Positions 12,170 to 20,974 of a stretch of DNA of 64,000 nucleotides are shown here, one piece after another. Each line of letters starts with the position of its first letter. Positions within the stretch are counted from its first letter, which is position 1. The stretch comes from Halomonas sp. YLGW01 (lineage in GTDB: Bacteria > Pseudomonadota > Gammaproteobacteria > Pseudomonadales > Halomonadaceae), in assembly GCF_014840935.1 (NCBI RefSeq), contig NZ_CP062005.1, forward strand, positions 2,232,001 to 2,296,000. Reading direction: 5' to 3'. A program made the position numbers and the translations under genes. Under the pieces are notes generated by a model that saw only the letters and a program-made list of their open reading frames with translations, had not been told where the DNA came from and searched no databases.

Positions 12170-12651
12170 GATGTCGTCGATACGTCCTTGGTGTCGGCCC
12201 AGTCGGCGAGCCGTGCCAGCACCGCCCGCCCCCAGTCGCTTCCGGCTTCGAGGATGGCCTCACGACCCTGTGTCAGGACCTCGAGCCGCACGCTGAGGTC
12301 GGGAGATGGTAGCCACCCCGCCCCCCGGCTCGGCCACTCGATCAGGCTCAGCTGATCGTCGCCCAACAGGTCGCGGGCGCCCATGAACTCGAGCTCCTCG
12401 GGATCGCCCAGCCGGTAGAGGTCGAAGTGCTGGAGATGGACATCGCCCAGCTCATAGGGCTCGACCAGCGTATAGGTCGGGCTCTTGACCGCCCCCTGAT
12501 GCCCATAGGCGCGCAGCACGCCCCGGGTCAAGGTGGTCTTGCCCGCGCCCAGCTCGCCTTCCAGATGGACCTGACCGCGCCCCTTGAGGGCGCCCCCCAG
12601 CGCTTCGCCGAAGGCCACCTGCGTCTGTTCATCCGGAAGTATCACGTGCAT
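12166..12651 (-). CDS. tsaE: tRNA threonylcarbamoyladenosine biosynthesis ATPase TsaE
   Basis: TsaE is the ATPase that cycles the TsaBD complex making t6A37 in ANN-decoding tRNAs. The product has 161 residues with the Walker A motif GELGAGKTTLTRG, SPTYTLVEPY and HFDLYRL. The ATG at 12651 is preferred over one 15 bases upstream because it has AGGA at proper spacing and matches the usual MxVxLPDEQ start. It overlaps nnr by 23 bases upstream and amiB by 4 bases downstream, so the three genes are tightly coupled. Confidence 0.94.
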   Translation of the reverse strand: MHVILPDEQTQVAFGEALGGALKGRGQVHLEGELGAGKTTLTRGVLRAYGHQGAVKSPTYTLVEPYELGDVHLQHFDLYRLGDPEELEFMGARDLLGDDQLSLIEWPSRGAGWLPSPDLSVRLEVLTQGREAILEAGSDWGRAVLARLADWADTKDVSTTS

Positions 12652-14134
12652 CTGATGTCCTGCCATTGATCAATCGTCGCGCATAGGATGCCAGATCACC
12701 GGCCAGCAAACCACGCTCCCCGCTGGCCGCCGCGGCCTGATCCGCCGCACGTGCGTGCAGCACCACACCAAGCCGTGCCGCCGCGGGCAGGGAGAGCCCC
12801 TGAGCAATCAGCGCCCCCAGCAGGCCGGACAGCGCATCGCCCATGCCGCCGCTGGCCATGCCCGGGTTGCCGAAGGGGCAGACCGCCAGGCCCGCCTCGT
12901 CGGCGATCAGGCTGCCGGCGCCCTTGAGCACCGCCACGCCGCCACGCCGTTCGACCAGCTCTCGCACCGCCGCCGGGCGATCGGCCTGAATCGCCGCCCC
13001 GCTGCTGGCGAGCAGCCTCGCCGCCTCGCCCGGGTGCGGAGTCAGCAGCCAGTCATCGCGCTTGAGCGTGGGCCAACGACTGACCAGCAGGGTCAGGGCA
13101 TCGGCATCCACCACCAGCGGCTTGCCGGCGCTCAGCGCTGCCTGCAGCATGGCCTGCCCCCAGGCACCGAGCCCCAGGCCCGGCCCGACCACCAGTACCG
13201 TCGCAGTGTCTAGCAGCACTCCGAGATCACTGGCGCCACGCACACCATGCACCATCACCTCCGGACAGCGCACAAGGCTCGCCGTGACATGCTCGGGGGC
13301 GGTGGCCAGGCTCACCTTGCCGGCACCGAGACGCGCCGCGGCCTGACTCGCCAGCAGCGCGGCCCCACCGAAGCCCGGCGCCCCGCCGATCACCAGCAAA
13401 TGACCGAAGTTGCCCTTGTGGCTATCCCGCGGGCGCGGCGGCAGTGCCGTCTCGCCACCGAGCCGCCAGGCTGCCGGCACCAGATCCTCATGGCCGAGCG
13501 GCTCCACCCCCAGCGCCTCGAGCCGCACCTCGCCACTGAAGGCAGGCCCGGCGCCGGTATGCAGGCCGAGCTTGTCGGCGATAAAGGTGACCGTCAGGCT
13601 GGCTCGCACCGCCGAGCCCAGCATCGCGCCGGTATCCGCCGAGAGCCCCGAGGGAATATCCACGGCCAGCACCGGCCGTGCGCTTGCATTGATCGCCTCG
13701 ATCGCGGCGGCAAAGGGCGCACGCACCTCGCCGGTCAGACCCGTGCCGAGCAGGGCATCGACGATCAGCTCGCCGTTAAGCTCGGCCTGGGGCGTCCAGG
13801 GACTGGCGGCGACGCCGGCCTGACGGGCCATCATCGCCGCCCGGGCGGCATCGCCCTCAAGCGACGCCGGATCGCGGAGGCTATAGAGCTGCACTTCGAG
13901 GCCGTCGAGGGCCGCCAGCGCGGCGATCACATAGCCATCACCGGCATTGTTGCCGGCGCCGCACAGCACGCTCAGGCGCTTGACCGCCGGCCAGCGCCCA
14001 CGCAACGTCCCATAGGCCGCCATGGCGGCACGCTGCATCAGCGCAAAGCCCTCGATGCCTGCGGCGATGGTGCGTCGATCCAGCTCCCTGACCTGGGCGG
14101 CCCGATAGAGCGGGCGTCCTGCCTCTTCCTGCAT
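12629..14134 (-). CDS. nnr: Bifunctional NAD(P)H-hydrate epimerase / ADP-dependent NAD(P)H-hydrate dehydratase
   Basis: Repairs damaged, hydrated NADH and NADPH. The 501-residue fusion has the epimerase domain at residues 1-215 (CGAGNNAGDGYVIA, VDALLGTGLTG, VDIPSGLSADTG) and the ribokinase-like dehydratase domain at 225-495 (NFGHLLVIGGAPGFGGAALL, TPHPGEAARLL, GNPGMASGGMGDALSGLLGA). It is the first gene of the leftward nnr-tsaE-amiB-mutL-miaA-hfq-hflXKC operon and diverges from queG, as in E. coli (yjeF and yjeS). Confidence 0.95.
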   Translation of the reverse strand: MQEEAGRPLYRAAQVRELDRRTIAAGIEGFALMQRAAMAAYGTLRGRWPAVKRLSVLCGAGNNAGDGYVIAALAALDGLEVQLYSLRDPASLEGDAARAAMMARQAGVAASPWTPQAELNGELIVDALLGTGLTGEVRAPFAAAIEAINASARPVLAVDIPSGLSADTGAMLGSAVRASLTVTFIADKLGLHTGAGPAFSGEVRLEALGVEPLGHEDLVPAAWRLGGETALPPRPRDSHKGNFGHLLVIGGAPGFGGAALLASQAAARLGAGKVSLATAPEHVTASLVRCPEVMVHGVRGASDLGVLLDTATVLVVGPGLGLGAWGQAMLQAALSAGKPLVVDADALTLLVSRWPTLKRDDWLLTPHPGEAARLLASSGAAIQADRPAAVRELVERRGGVAVLKGAGSLIADEAGLAVCPFGNPGMASGGMGDALSGLLGALIAQGLSLPAAARLGVVLHARAADQAAAASGERGLLAGDLASYARRLINGRTSDARDTSG

Positions 14135-14261
14135 GCTTGGCTCCTCGATGACGACATCCAGAGACTAGTGTAGGGTGTGGGCGCTTGTCGCCCACTCGAC
14201 ACTTCAGCCATTGTTTTCAGACGCAATCCCAGCCACTACCCCAGCCGTGACACTCTCGCCC

Positions 14262-15368
14262 ATGTCGACCACCGCCCCTTCTACGCACAAGCTTTCCGAC
14301 ACGGATCTGGCCGCACTTGCCACGCGGATCAAGACCTGGGGCCGCGAACTGGGCTTCCAGGAGGTCGGCATCACCGACACGGATCTTGAAAGCCACGAGC
14401 GCTATCTCGAGCGCTGGCTCGCGGCGGGGCATCATGGCGAAATGGGATTCATGGCCAAGCACGGCACCAAGCGCACACGCCCGGAAGAGCTGGTGCCCGG
14501 CACCCTGCGGGTGATCAGCGTGCGCATGGACTACCTGCCCCCCGAGGTCGAGACCACCAAGGTGCTGGGAAAGCCCGACACCGCCTATGTGTCGCGCTAT
14601 GCGCTGGGCCGGGACTATCACAAGCTGATACGGAAGCGCCTCGCTCACCTCGCCAAGCGCATCGAAGCCGAGGTAGGGCCCATCGGCTACCGGGCCTTCG
14701 TCGATTCGGCACCGGTGATGGAGCGTGCCCTGGCACAGAAGGCCGGTCTCGGCTGGTTCGGCAAGAACGCCATGCTGATTCACCCGCGTGCGGGCTCGCA
14801 GTTCTTCCTGGGCGAGCTCTACACCGACCTGCCGCTACCCACAGATGCGCCCTTCGACACCGAGCACTGCGGCAAGTGCTCGGCATGTCGCACCGCCTGC
14901 CCCACCGACGCCATCGTCGATGACAAGGTCATCGACTCGCGGCGCTGCATCTCCTACCTGACCATCGAGCTCGATGGCGCCATTCCCGAACAGTACCGGG
15001 AGGCGATGGGCAACCGGGTCTACGGCTGCGACGACTGCCAGCTGGTCTGCCCCTTCACTCGCTTCACCCGGGTAAGCCAGGAAGACGACTTCGCCCCGCG
15101 CCACGACCTGGACCGCATCGCGCTGACGCGGCTGTTTGCCTGGAGCGAGGAGGAGTTTCTGGACAAGACCGCGGGCAGTGCGATCCGGCGCATCGGCTAC
15201 GTGCGCTGGCTGCGCAACCTGGCGGTTGGACTCGGCAACGCGCCCTGGAGCGAAGCCGTGGAAGCCGCCCTCAAGGCACGGCTGGCCTACCCCTCCGACC
15301 TGGTGCGCGAGCACGTGCGCTGGGCGCTCGCACGGCAGCGGGACAAGCGCGCTCAGCGCATTCTCTAA
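14262..15368 (+). CDS. queG: Epoxyqueuosine reductase QueG
   Basis: Reduces epoxyqueuosine to queuosine at the wobble position of tRNAs with GUN anticodons; needs cobalamin and two [4Fe-4S] clusters. The 368-residue protein has the cluster motifs CGKCSACRTACPTDAI and CDDCQLVCPFTRF, and the early QEVGITDTDLESHERYLERW segment. The ATG at 14262 opens MSTTAPSTHKLSD; the frame stays open upstream but that part would cover the promoter region between queG and nnr. The gene converges on orn; a weak imperfect hairpin lies at 15383-15410. Confidence 0.94.
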   Translation: MSTTAPSTHKLSDTDLAALATRIKTWGRELGFQEVGITDTDLESHERYLERWLAAGHHGEMGFMAKHGTKRTRPEELVPGTLRVISVRMDYLPPEVETTKVLGKPDTAYVSRYALGRDYHKLIRKRLAHLAKRIEAEVGPIGYRAFVDSAPVMERALAQKAGLGWFGKNAMLIHPRAGSQFFLGELYTDLPLPTDAPFDTEHCGKCSACRTACPTDAIVDDKVIDSRRCISYLTIELDGAIPEQYREAMGNRVYGCDDCQLVCPFTRFTRVSQEDDFAPRHDLDRIALTRLFAWSEEEFLDKTAGSAIRRIGYVRWLRNLAVGLGNAPWSEAVEAALKARLAYPSDLVREHVRWALARQRDKRAQRIL

Positions 15369-15481
15369 GCTCCAGCGCCAGAGCCCAACGCTAGACTCCT
15401 GACGCTGGGCACCTTGCCAACGAGGGACCTCCAAGCCCCTCGGCGAAGGTGGCGAGTACCCTCCTGCCCTATCTCAGGGCG

Positions 15482-16069
15482 TTACTCTTCCTCGTCACGC
15501 ACCTGAGTCGGCGGCTGCAGGAAGGTCTGGCGGTAGTGAGCCAGCTCGGCGACGGACTCACGGATGTCATCCAGCGCCTGGTGAGTGCCCTTCTTTTCGA
15601 AGCCGGCCAGCGCACCCGGGTTCCAGCGTTTGGCCAGCTCCTTGAGGGTCGAGGGATCGATGTTGCGATAATGGAAGAACTCGAGCAGCGTGGGCATCTC
15701 ACGCTCGAGGAAGCGCCGGTCCTGGTGCACGCTGTTGCCACACATCGGCGAACTGCCCGGCGCCACGTGGGCCGCCAGGAACTCGAGGGTCTGGCGCTCG
15801 GCCTCGGCGGTATCGATGGGGCTCTGCTTGACCCGCTCGATCAGCCCCGAGGCGCCATGAGTCTTCTGGTTCCAGTCATCCATGCCGGCCAGCAGAGCGT
15901 CAGGCTGATGGACGGCGAGCGCCGGGCCTTCGGCGATAAGGTTCAGCTCGCTGTCGGTGATCAGGGTGGCGATCTCGATGATGCGCTCGCGGTTCGGATC
16001 GAGACCGGTCATCTCCAGATCGATCCAGATCAACAGGTCATTACGCGGCGCGCCTTGCTCATCGGCCAT
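15482..16069 (-). CDS. orn: Oligoribonuclease
   Basis: Degrades 2-5 nt RNA fragments to mononucleotides and, in many bacteria, hydrolyses pGpG from cyclic di-GMP breakdown. The 195-residue protein has the DEDDh residues in [23 protein letters not shown] and [10 protein letters not shown]. The ATG at 16069 has AGGAG about 10 bases upstream. The C-terminal tail is acidic and somewhat longer than in E. coli (181 residues). It is divergent from rsgA across 58 bp that hold a palindrome. Confidence 0.97.
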   Translation of the reverse strand: MADEQGAPRNDLLIWIDLEMTGLDPNRERIIEIATLITDSELNLIAEGPALAVHQPDALLAGMDDWNQKTHGASGLIERVKQSPIDTAEAERQTLEFLAAHVAPGSSPMCGNSVHQDRRFLEREMPTLLEFFHYRNIDPSTLKELAKRWNPGALAGFEKKGTHQALDDIRESVAELAHYRQTFLQPPTQVRDEEE

Positions 16070-16090
16070 GGTGGGGTGTCTCCTGGGTGG

Positions 16091-16111
16091 GTACAATGAA
16101 CGCCATTGTAC
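16091..16111. promoter_or_regulatory. Palindrome with two divergent -10-like boxes between orn and rsgA
   Basis: GTACAATG-aacgc-CATTGTAC is a perfect 8-bp inverted repeat in the 58-bp gap. Each arm contains TACAAT, 5 of 6 for a -10 box, one pointing to rsgA and one to orn. Predicted starts would leave leaders of about 24 and 29 bases. The matching -35 regions are poor, so activator or regulator binding is possible. Confidence 0.45.
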
Positions 16112-16127
16112 AGACCCATGGGCCCGC

Positions 16128-17153
16128 ATGAGCAAACGCAAGTTGACCCGCCAGCAGCGCTGGCGCATCGAGAAGATCCAGGCCGAGCGCACCAAGCGCG
16201 CGAGCCGCCACGACGTCGATGACGACGCCGCCCTCGGCGCCGGCGAATACGGCCCCGAGCGCGAGGGCCGGGTGATCGCTCACTTCGGCCGCAGCCTCGA
16301 CGTCGCCGCCGGCGAGGATGCCACCCACTACCGCTGCCATCTGCGCGCCAACCTCGAGAGTCTGGTCACCGGCGACCGGGTGATCTGGCGCCTGGGCGAG
16401 GAAGGCAGTGGCGTGGTGGTGGCGCGGCGCGAGCGGGACAACGTCCTCGAGCGCCCCGATGCCCGTGGCCAGCTCAAGCCGGTGGCGGCCAATATCGATC
16501 AGATCCTGATCGTCTTCGCCGTCGAGCCCGCGCCCCATGCCAACCTGATCGATCGCTACCTGGTAGCCGCCGAGGCCACCGGCATCGCCCCGGTGCTGGT
16601 GCTCAACAAGATCGACCTGCTGCCCGAGGGCGGCGGCGACCTCAAGGTGCTGCTCGAGCGCTATGCGGCCCTGGGCTATCCAGTGGTCGAGGCCAGCACC
16701 CAGCATGAGGACGGCCTCGAAGCCCTGCACGCCCGATTGACCGACCGCACCTCGGTGTTCGTCGGCCAGAGCGGGGTGGGCAAGTCCTCGCTTATCGATC
16801 GCCTGCTGCCCGATGAGGCACTGCGCATCGGCGCGCTCTCCGAGGATTCCCGCAAGGGTACCCACACCACCACGACCGCCCGCCTCTATCGGCTGCCCTC
16901 GGCCGACGACGCTGAGCTGATCGACTCGCCGGGCATCCGCGAGTTCGGCCTCGGTCACCTGACCGAGGACGAGGTCACTCAGGGCTTCATCGAGTTTCAC
17001 GATCATCTCGGCCATTGCCGCTTTCGCGACTGCCGCCATCGCCAGGAACCGGGCTGTGCCCTGCTGGCCGCCGTGGAGCGCGGCGAGATCGACCCGACCC
17101 GCTTCGACAGCTACCGGCGCATCCTCGCAAGCCTCAACGACACAAGTCGCTGA
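16128..17153 (+). CDS. rsgA: Ribosome small-subunit GTPase RsgA
   Basis: Circularly permuted GTPase that tests late 30S subunit maturation. The 341-residue protein begins with the basic [18 protein letters not shown], then an OB-fold, then permuted GTPase motifs in the order G4 (LNKIDLL), G1 ([12 protein letters not shown]), G3 (DSPGIREFG), and a zinc site [15 protein letters not shown]. The ATG at 16128 fits the conserved start. rsgA next to orn is conserved with E. coli and pseudomonads. Confidence 0.96.
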   Translation: MSKRKLTRQQRWRIEKIQAERTKRASRHDVDDDAALGAGEYGPEREGRVIAHFGRSLDVAAGEDATHYRCHLRANLESLVTGDRVIWRLGEEGSGVVVARRERDNVLERPDARGQLKPVAANIDQILIVFAVEPAPHANLIDRYLVAAEATGIAPVLVLNKIDLLPEGGGDLKVLLERYAALGYPVVEASTQHEDGLEALHARLTDRTSVFVGQSGVGKSSLIDRLLPDEALRIGALSEDSRKGTHTTTTARLYRLPSADDAELIDSPGIREFGLGHLTEDEVTQGFIEFHDHLGHCRFRDCRHRQEPGCALLAAVERGEIDPTRFDSYRRILASLNDTSR

Positions 17154-17237
17154 GGCTTGCGTGTCGCGCCGTTAGAAACCAGCCCGGCGGCTGTGCCATT
17201 ATCTTGGCATTCCCTGATACACCGTGAGGCGTGACCC

Positions 17238-18068
17238 ATGAGCTCCGAAGACAACCTGCTTTCGCTGATCGTCGAGCCCGAGCAACTCGAGGCGAGCCTC
17301 GGCCACCCGGACCTGCTGATCATCGACGTCCCGGCGAAGGCCGACAGCTACCTCGAGGGCCATGTGCCCGGCGCGGTGTTTCTCGACCACCAACACCTGC
17401 TGTGCGGCAGCGGTGACGTGCCCAATGAGACGCCGAGCGTCGAGCAGCTCTCAGCGCTGTTCTCCTCACTGGGGCTTCATCGCGACACCCATGTGGTGGC
17501 CTACGACGACGAGGGCGGTGGCTGGGCCGGGCGCCTGCTGTGGACCCTAGAGCTGATCGGCCACACCCGCTACTCCTATCTCAACGGCGGCATCCATGCC
17601 TGGCGCCAGGCGGGGCTCGCCACTGAAACCACGCCCAACGAGACCACGCCCAGCCACTACGAGGCGGAAATCCTGCACCCGGACGTGAGCATCGACGCTG
17701 AGGCGATTCAGGAGCGCCTGGGCGACAAGGGCTTCGCCGTCTGGGATGCGCGCTCGCGGGCCGAATATGACGGCGAAAAGGGTCAGAACAAGCACCTCGG
17801 CCATATCCCCGGCGCGGTCAACCTGGACTGGCTGGACGTCATGGACCGCGACAACGCCCTGCGCCTGCGCGACTATGCCGAACTCGTCACCGAACTCGAG
17901 GCCCTGGGCCTGACTCCCGACATGGAGGTGGTCACCCACTGCCAGAGCCACCACCGCAGCGGCCTGACCTGGCTTGCCGGCAAGGCCTTGGGCTTTACCG
18001 AGATGCGCGCCTACCCCGGTTCCTGGAAGGACTGGGGCAACCGCGACGACACCCCGATCGAACACTGA
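17238..18068 (+). CDS. rhdA: Thiosulfate sulfurtransferase (rhodanese), RhdA type
   Basis: Transfers sulfane sulfur from thiosulfate to cyanide or other thiols through a cysteine persulfide. The 276-residue protein has two rhodanese domains; the first (1-125) lacks a cysteine at its loop and is structural, the second (150-272) has C235 in HCQSHHRSG. That loop resembles the CQTHHRS loop known from Azotobacter RhdA. GAGG nine bases before the ATG supports the start. It lies 45 bases before psd, the same pair as in Pseudomonas. No signal peptide is seen, so it is probably cytoplasmic. Confidence 0.9.
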   Translation: MSSEDNLLSLIVEPEQLEASLGHPDLLIIDVPAKADSYLEGHVPGAVFLDHQHLLCGSGDVPNETPSVEQLSALFSSLGLHRDTHVVAYDDEGGGWAGRLLWTLELIGHTRYSYLNGGIHAWRQAGLATETTPNETTPSHYEAEILHPDVSIDAEAIQERLGDKGFAVWDARSRAEYDGEKGQNKHLGHIPGAVNLDWLDVMDRDNALRLRDYAELVTELEALGLTPDMEVVTHCQSHHRSGLTWLAGKALGFTEMRAYPGSWKDWGNRDDTPIEH

Positions 18069-18113
18069 TCACCCCATGATCGACGACCTATCGAACACCA
18101 ACGGACGCCCTAC

Positions 18114-18968
18114 GTGACCCGCGACAAGCTGTTTGCCCTGATCCAGTACCCCCTGCCCCACCACCTGATTTCCCGGATGGTGGGTTGCCTTGCCGAGACC
18201 CGCCTGGGCTGGCTGAAGAATGTCCTGATTCGCGCCTTCATCAAGCGCTTCAAGGTCGACATGGAAGAAGCGGCCGAGCCGGACCCGACCGCCTATGCCT
18301 GCTTCAACGACTTCTTCACCCGGGCGCTGCGCAAGGGCGCGCGCCCCATCGCCGAGGGGATGGTATCGCCGGCCGATGGCACCCTCTCCCAGTTCGGGCG
18401 TACCCATCATGGCACCCTGATCCAGGCCAAGGGCCAGGCCTACTCGCTGACCAGCCTCCTGGGCGGCGACATGCACCGTGCTGCCCCCTTCCGCCAGGGC
18501 AGCTTCGCCACCGTCTACCTGTCGCCCAGCGATTACCACCGGGTGCACATGCCGCTGGCCGGCACCCTCAAGGAGATGGTCTATGTGCCGGGGCGCATCT
18601 TCTCGGTCAACCAGGCCACCGCCGACCATGTGCCGGGACTGTTCGCCCGCAACGAACGGCTGGTGTGCATCTTCGATACCGAGGAAGGGCCGCTGGCCAT
18701 GGTGCTGGTGGGCGCGATGATCGTTGCCGCCATCGAGACGGTATGGGCCGGCCAGATCACCCCGCTGAGCGATCAGGTGCAGCGCATTCGCTTCGACGAA
18801 CCGATTACCCTCGAGAAGGGGGCCGAGATGGGTCGCTTCAAGCTCGGCTCGACGGTCGTGATGTGCTTCGGCCACGAGGCCAGCTTCGATGCTGCCAGCC
18901 TCGATGCCAACGTGCGCATGGGCGAGCGCCTCGGCGAGATTCCGAAGCACGCACCTCAGACCTCCTGA
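18114..18968 (+). CDS. psd: Phosphatidylserine decarboxylase proenzyme
   Basis: Makes phosphatidylethanolamine from phosphatidylserine at the inner membrane. The 284-residue proenzyme is expected to cleave itself within the LGST motif (S246 becomes the pyruvoyl group). Other family segments are [28 protein letters not shown] and [13 protein letters not shown]. The start is a GTG with no strong ribosome site; it matches the family N-terminus ([20 protein letters not shown]). It follows rhdA directly, likely as one operon. Confidence 0.95.
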   Translation: MTRDKLFALIQYPLPHHLISRMVGCLAETRLGWLKNVLIRAFIKRFKVDMEEAAEPDPTAYACFNDFFTRALRKGARPIAEGMVSPADGTLSQFGRTHHGTLIQAKGQAYSLTSLLGGDMHRAAPFRQGSFATVYLSPSDYHRVHMPLAGTLKEMVYVPGRIFSVNQATADHVPGLFARNERLVCIFDTEEGPLAMVLVGAMIVAAIETVWAGQITPLSDQVQRIRFDEPITLEKGAEMGRFKLGSTVVMCFGHEASFDAASLDANVRMGERLGEIPKHAPQTS

Positions 18969-19049
18969 GGAATCCTCCACAAGAGACCTCCTGACGGCGG
19001 CGCAACGATCCAGCTTTCGAGCACTACCTACCCCGAAGTCACAAGAAAA

Positions 19050-19088
19050 CGCCCCCGCGGGCTCGGTATGCCCGAGCGCGCGGGGGCG
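19050..19088 (-). terminator. Terminator between psd and epmA
   Basis: A GC-rich stem (CGCCCCCGCG with CGCGGGGGCG, plus an inner GCTCGG/CCGAGC stem and one G-G mismatch) is followed leftward by TTTTCTTG. It best serves epmA but may also stop psd transcripts. Confidence 0.7.
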
Positions 19089-19123
19089 CCTTGTCCTGGC
19101 TGTCGACGGCTTCGCTTGCCCCC

Positions 19124-20098
19124 TCAGCAGCGCGGCGTCGAGAAGGCCATCACCTCGGCGACGCTGCCCTTGCCAAGCGCCAGCTGGAAAAGCCGATCGA
19201 GGCCCAGGGCAACGCCGCTGCCCGCGGGCATGCCTGAACGAAGCGCCGCCACCAGACGCTCATCGACGTCCACTTCCGGCTTTCCAAGCGCCCGACGGTC
19301 GGCATTGTCCTCATGAAAACGCGCCTGCTGCTCGCAGGCGTCGGTCAGTTCGTCATAGCCGTTGGCGAGTTCCAGCCCATCGAGGTAGACCTCGAAACGC
19401 GAGGCCACCCAGGCGCCGTCCTCCGGATCCTGATGGCGCCGAGCCAGCGCCGCCTGGCTGGCCGGGTAGTCGGTCACCACCTCGAGGCCGTCAACGCCCA
19501 GCGTGGGCTCGATGGAAAGGCTCATCAGCAGATCCAGGCAATCGTCCCGGCCGGCGTCGGCCATATCGAGTCCGCCCTGCTCCGTCGCCAGCGCCTGCAG
19601 GGTCTCGAGCTCGACCGTGAAGGGGTCGATGGCGAGGCGCTCGCGGAAGAGGTCGCGATAGTGGTGCCGTCGCTGCGGGCCGGGATCATGGGGCAGCACG
19701 TCGCGGATCAGGGCATCGGTCTCGTCGATCAAGGCGGTCAGCGAGAAGCCCGGTCGATACCACTCGAGCATGGTGAACTCGAGGTTGTGGCGCCTACCCA
19801 CTTCCCCGTCACGAAAGCTGCGGGCGAGCTGGAAGATGGGCCCGCTGCCGGCGGCCAGCAGGCGCTTCATGTGAAATTCCGGCGAGGTCTGCAGCCACAA
19901 CCGCTCCCTACCCGCGGGGGTCGTCGCCTCGCAGGACAGGGAATCGAGGTGCACATCGGTGCTGCCGCCATGGCCAAGCATCGGCGTCTCGACCTCGAGC
20001 ACGTCGCGCGCGGCGAAGAAGGCGCGCACCTGCCCCATCAGTCTCGCCCGATCGTGCAGGGTCTTAAGGCTTGCCGAGGGTTGCCAGTCGGTGGCCAT
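19124..20098 (-). CDS. epmA: Elongation factor P lysine ligase EpmA
   Basis: A truncated class II lysyl-tRNA-synthetase homologue that attaches beta-lysine to EF-P. The 324-residue product has no anticodon-binding domain and has the class II motifs VETPMLGHGGSTDVHLD, the motif 2 region FRDGEVGRRHNLEFTMLEWY, and motif 3 ALGLDRLFQLALG. With efp and epmB nearby, the whole beta-lysylation pathway is encoded here except the optional hydroxylase EpmC, which is not seen. Leftward, downstream of efp across a 212-bp gap. Confidence 0.95.
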   Translation of the reverse strand: MATDWQPSASLKTLHDRARLMGQVRAFFAARDVLEVETPMLGHGGSTDVHLDSLSCEATTPAGRERLWLQTSPEFHMKRLLAAGSGPIFQLARSFRDGEVGRRHNLEFTMLEWYRPGFSLTALIDETDALIRDVLPHDPGPQRRHHYRDLFRERLAIDPFTVELETLQALATEQGGLDMADAGRDDCLDLLMSLSIEPTLGVDGLEVVTDYPASQAALARRHQDPEDGAWVASRFEVYLDGLELANGYDELTDACEQQARFHEDNADRRALGKPEVDVDERLVAALRSGMPAGSGVALGLDRLFQLALGKGSVAEVMAFSTPRC

Positions 20099-20136
20099 AC
20101 CGGTCTCCTTTATCGATGTTGCGAATCCCGAAACGA

Positions 20137-20169
20137 CGACGCGACCACATCGGCGATGTGGTCGCGTCG
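20137..20169. repeat. 16-bp perfect inverted repeat between epmA and efp
   Basis: CGACGCGACCACATCG (20137-20152) is exactly inverted at 20154-20169 around a single base. It lies between the efp stop and the epmA start. It may end efp transcription, though no U-tract follows (only TCGTTTC on the efp strand), or be a regulatory site for epmA. Confidence 0.6.
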
Positions 20170-20310
20170 AACAGACTCTGAGCTGGCGCCCTCTTCGAGC
20201 GATGCTCAGGCAAGGCGAAGCCTGGTGAGGCGGCGGCGTTTAGCAACGCTAATCGAGCACGCCGAGCCAGGATTCAACGCCGCATGAGTAAGCGCAGACA
20301 GGGCCCCTCG

Positions 20311-20877
20311 TCAGGCGCGAGAGACGTAATCGCCGGAACGGGTATCGATCTTGAGCACCTCGCCTTCATTGATGAACAGCGGCACGCGGACCACGGCACC
20401 GGAGGACAGGGTCGCCGGCTTGGAACCGCCCTGGGCGGTGTCGCCCTTGAGGCCGGGGTCGGTCTCGGTGACTTCAAGCTCGATGAAGTTCGGCGCCGTA
20501 ACGGTGATGGCATTGTCGTTCCACAGCGTCACGGTGTAGGGCACCTGCTCCTTGAGCCACTTCTCGGTGTCAGCCAGGGCGCGCTTCTCGACCGCGTACT
20601 GCTCGAAGGAGCCGTCGGTCTTCATGAAGTACCACATGTCGCCGTCGTTGTAGAGATACTCCATCTCCAGTTCGAGGACATCGGCGGCCTCGAGGGAATC
20701 GCCAGACTTGAAGGTGCGCTCCCAGACACGGCCGGTCATCAGGTTGCGCAGCTTGACGCGGTTGAAGGCCTGCCCCTTGCCCGGCTTGACGAAGTCGTTC
20801 TCCACGATCGCGCAGGGGTCGCCATCGAGCATCACCTTCAGACCGCCCTTGAATTCGTTGGTAGAATAGCTCGCCAT
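20311..20877 (-). CDS. efp: Elongation factor P
   Basis: EF-P enters the ribosomal E site and relieves stalling at proline runs. The 188-residue product, the same length as in E. coli, has three beta-barrel domains. K34, in the loop KPGKGQA, is the residue modified with beta-lysine by EpmA/EpmB. Divergent from epmB over a 97-bp gap that must hold both promoters. Confidence 0.98.
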   Translation of the reverse strand: MASYSTNEFKGGLKVMLDGDPCAIVENDFVKPGKGQAFNRVKLRNLMTGRVWERTFKSGDSLEAADVLELEMEYLYNDGDMWYFMKTDGSFEQYAVEKRALADTEKWLKEQVPYTVTLWNDNAITVTAPNFIELEVTETDPGLKGDTAQGGSKPATLSSGAVVRVPLFINEGEVLKIDTRSGDYVSRA

Positions 20878-20974
20878 GATTCCTCACCGATAGTTGGTCA
20901 CGCCGGCCAGTTGCCGGACGTGAATCGAAAATGTGACGCGGGCTCAGGCCCTCGCCCTCTGATAGTGTGTGCGC

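Noticed and set aside
17238-18068. Rhodanese considered as 3-mercaptopyruvate sulfurtransferase (SseA)
   Set aside because: The active loop CQSHHRS is like thiosulfate-type RhdA and not the CGSGVTA-like loop of SseA.
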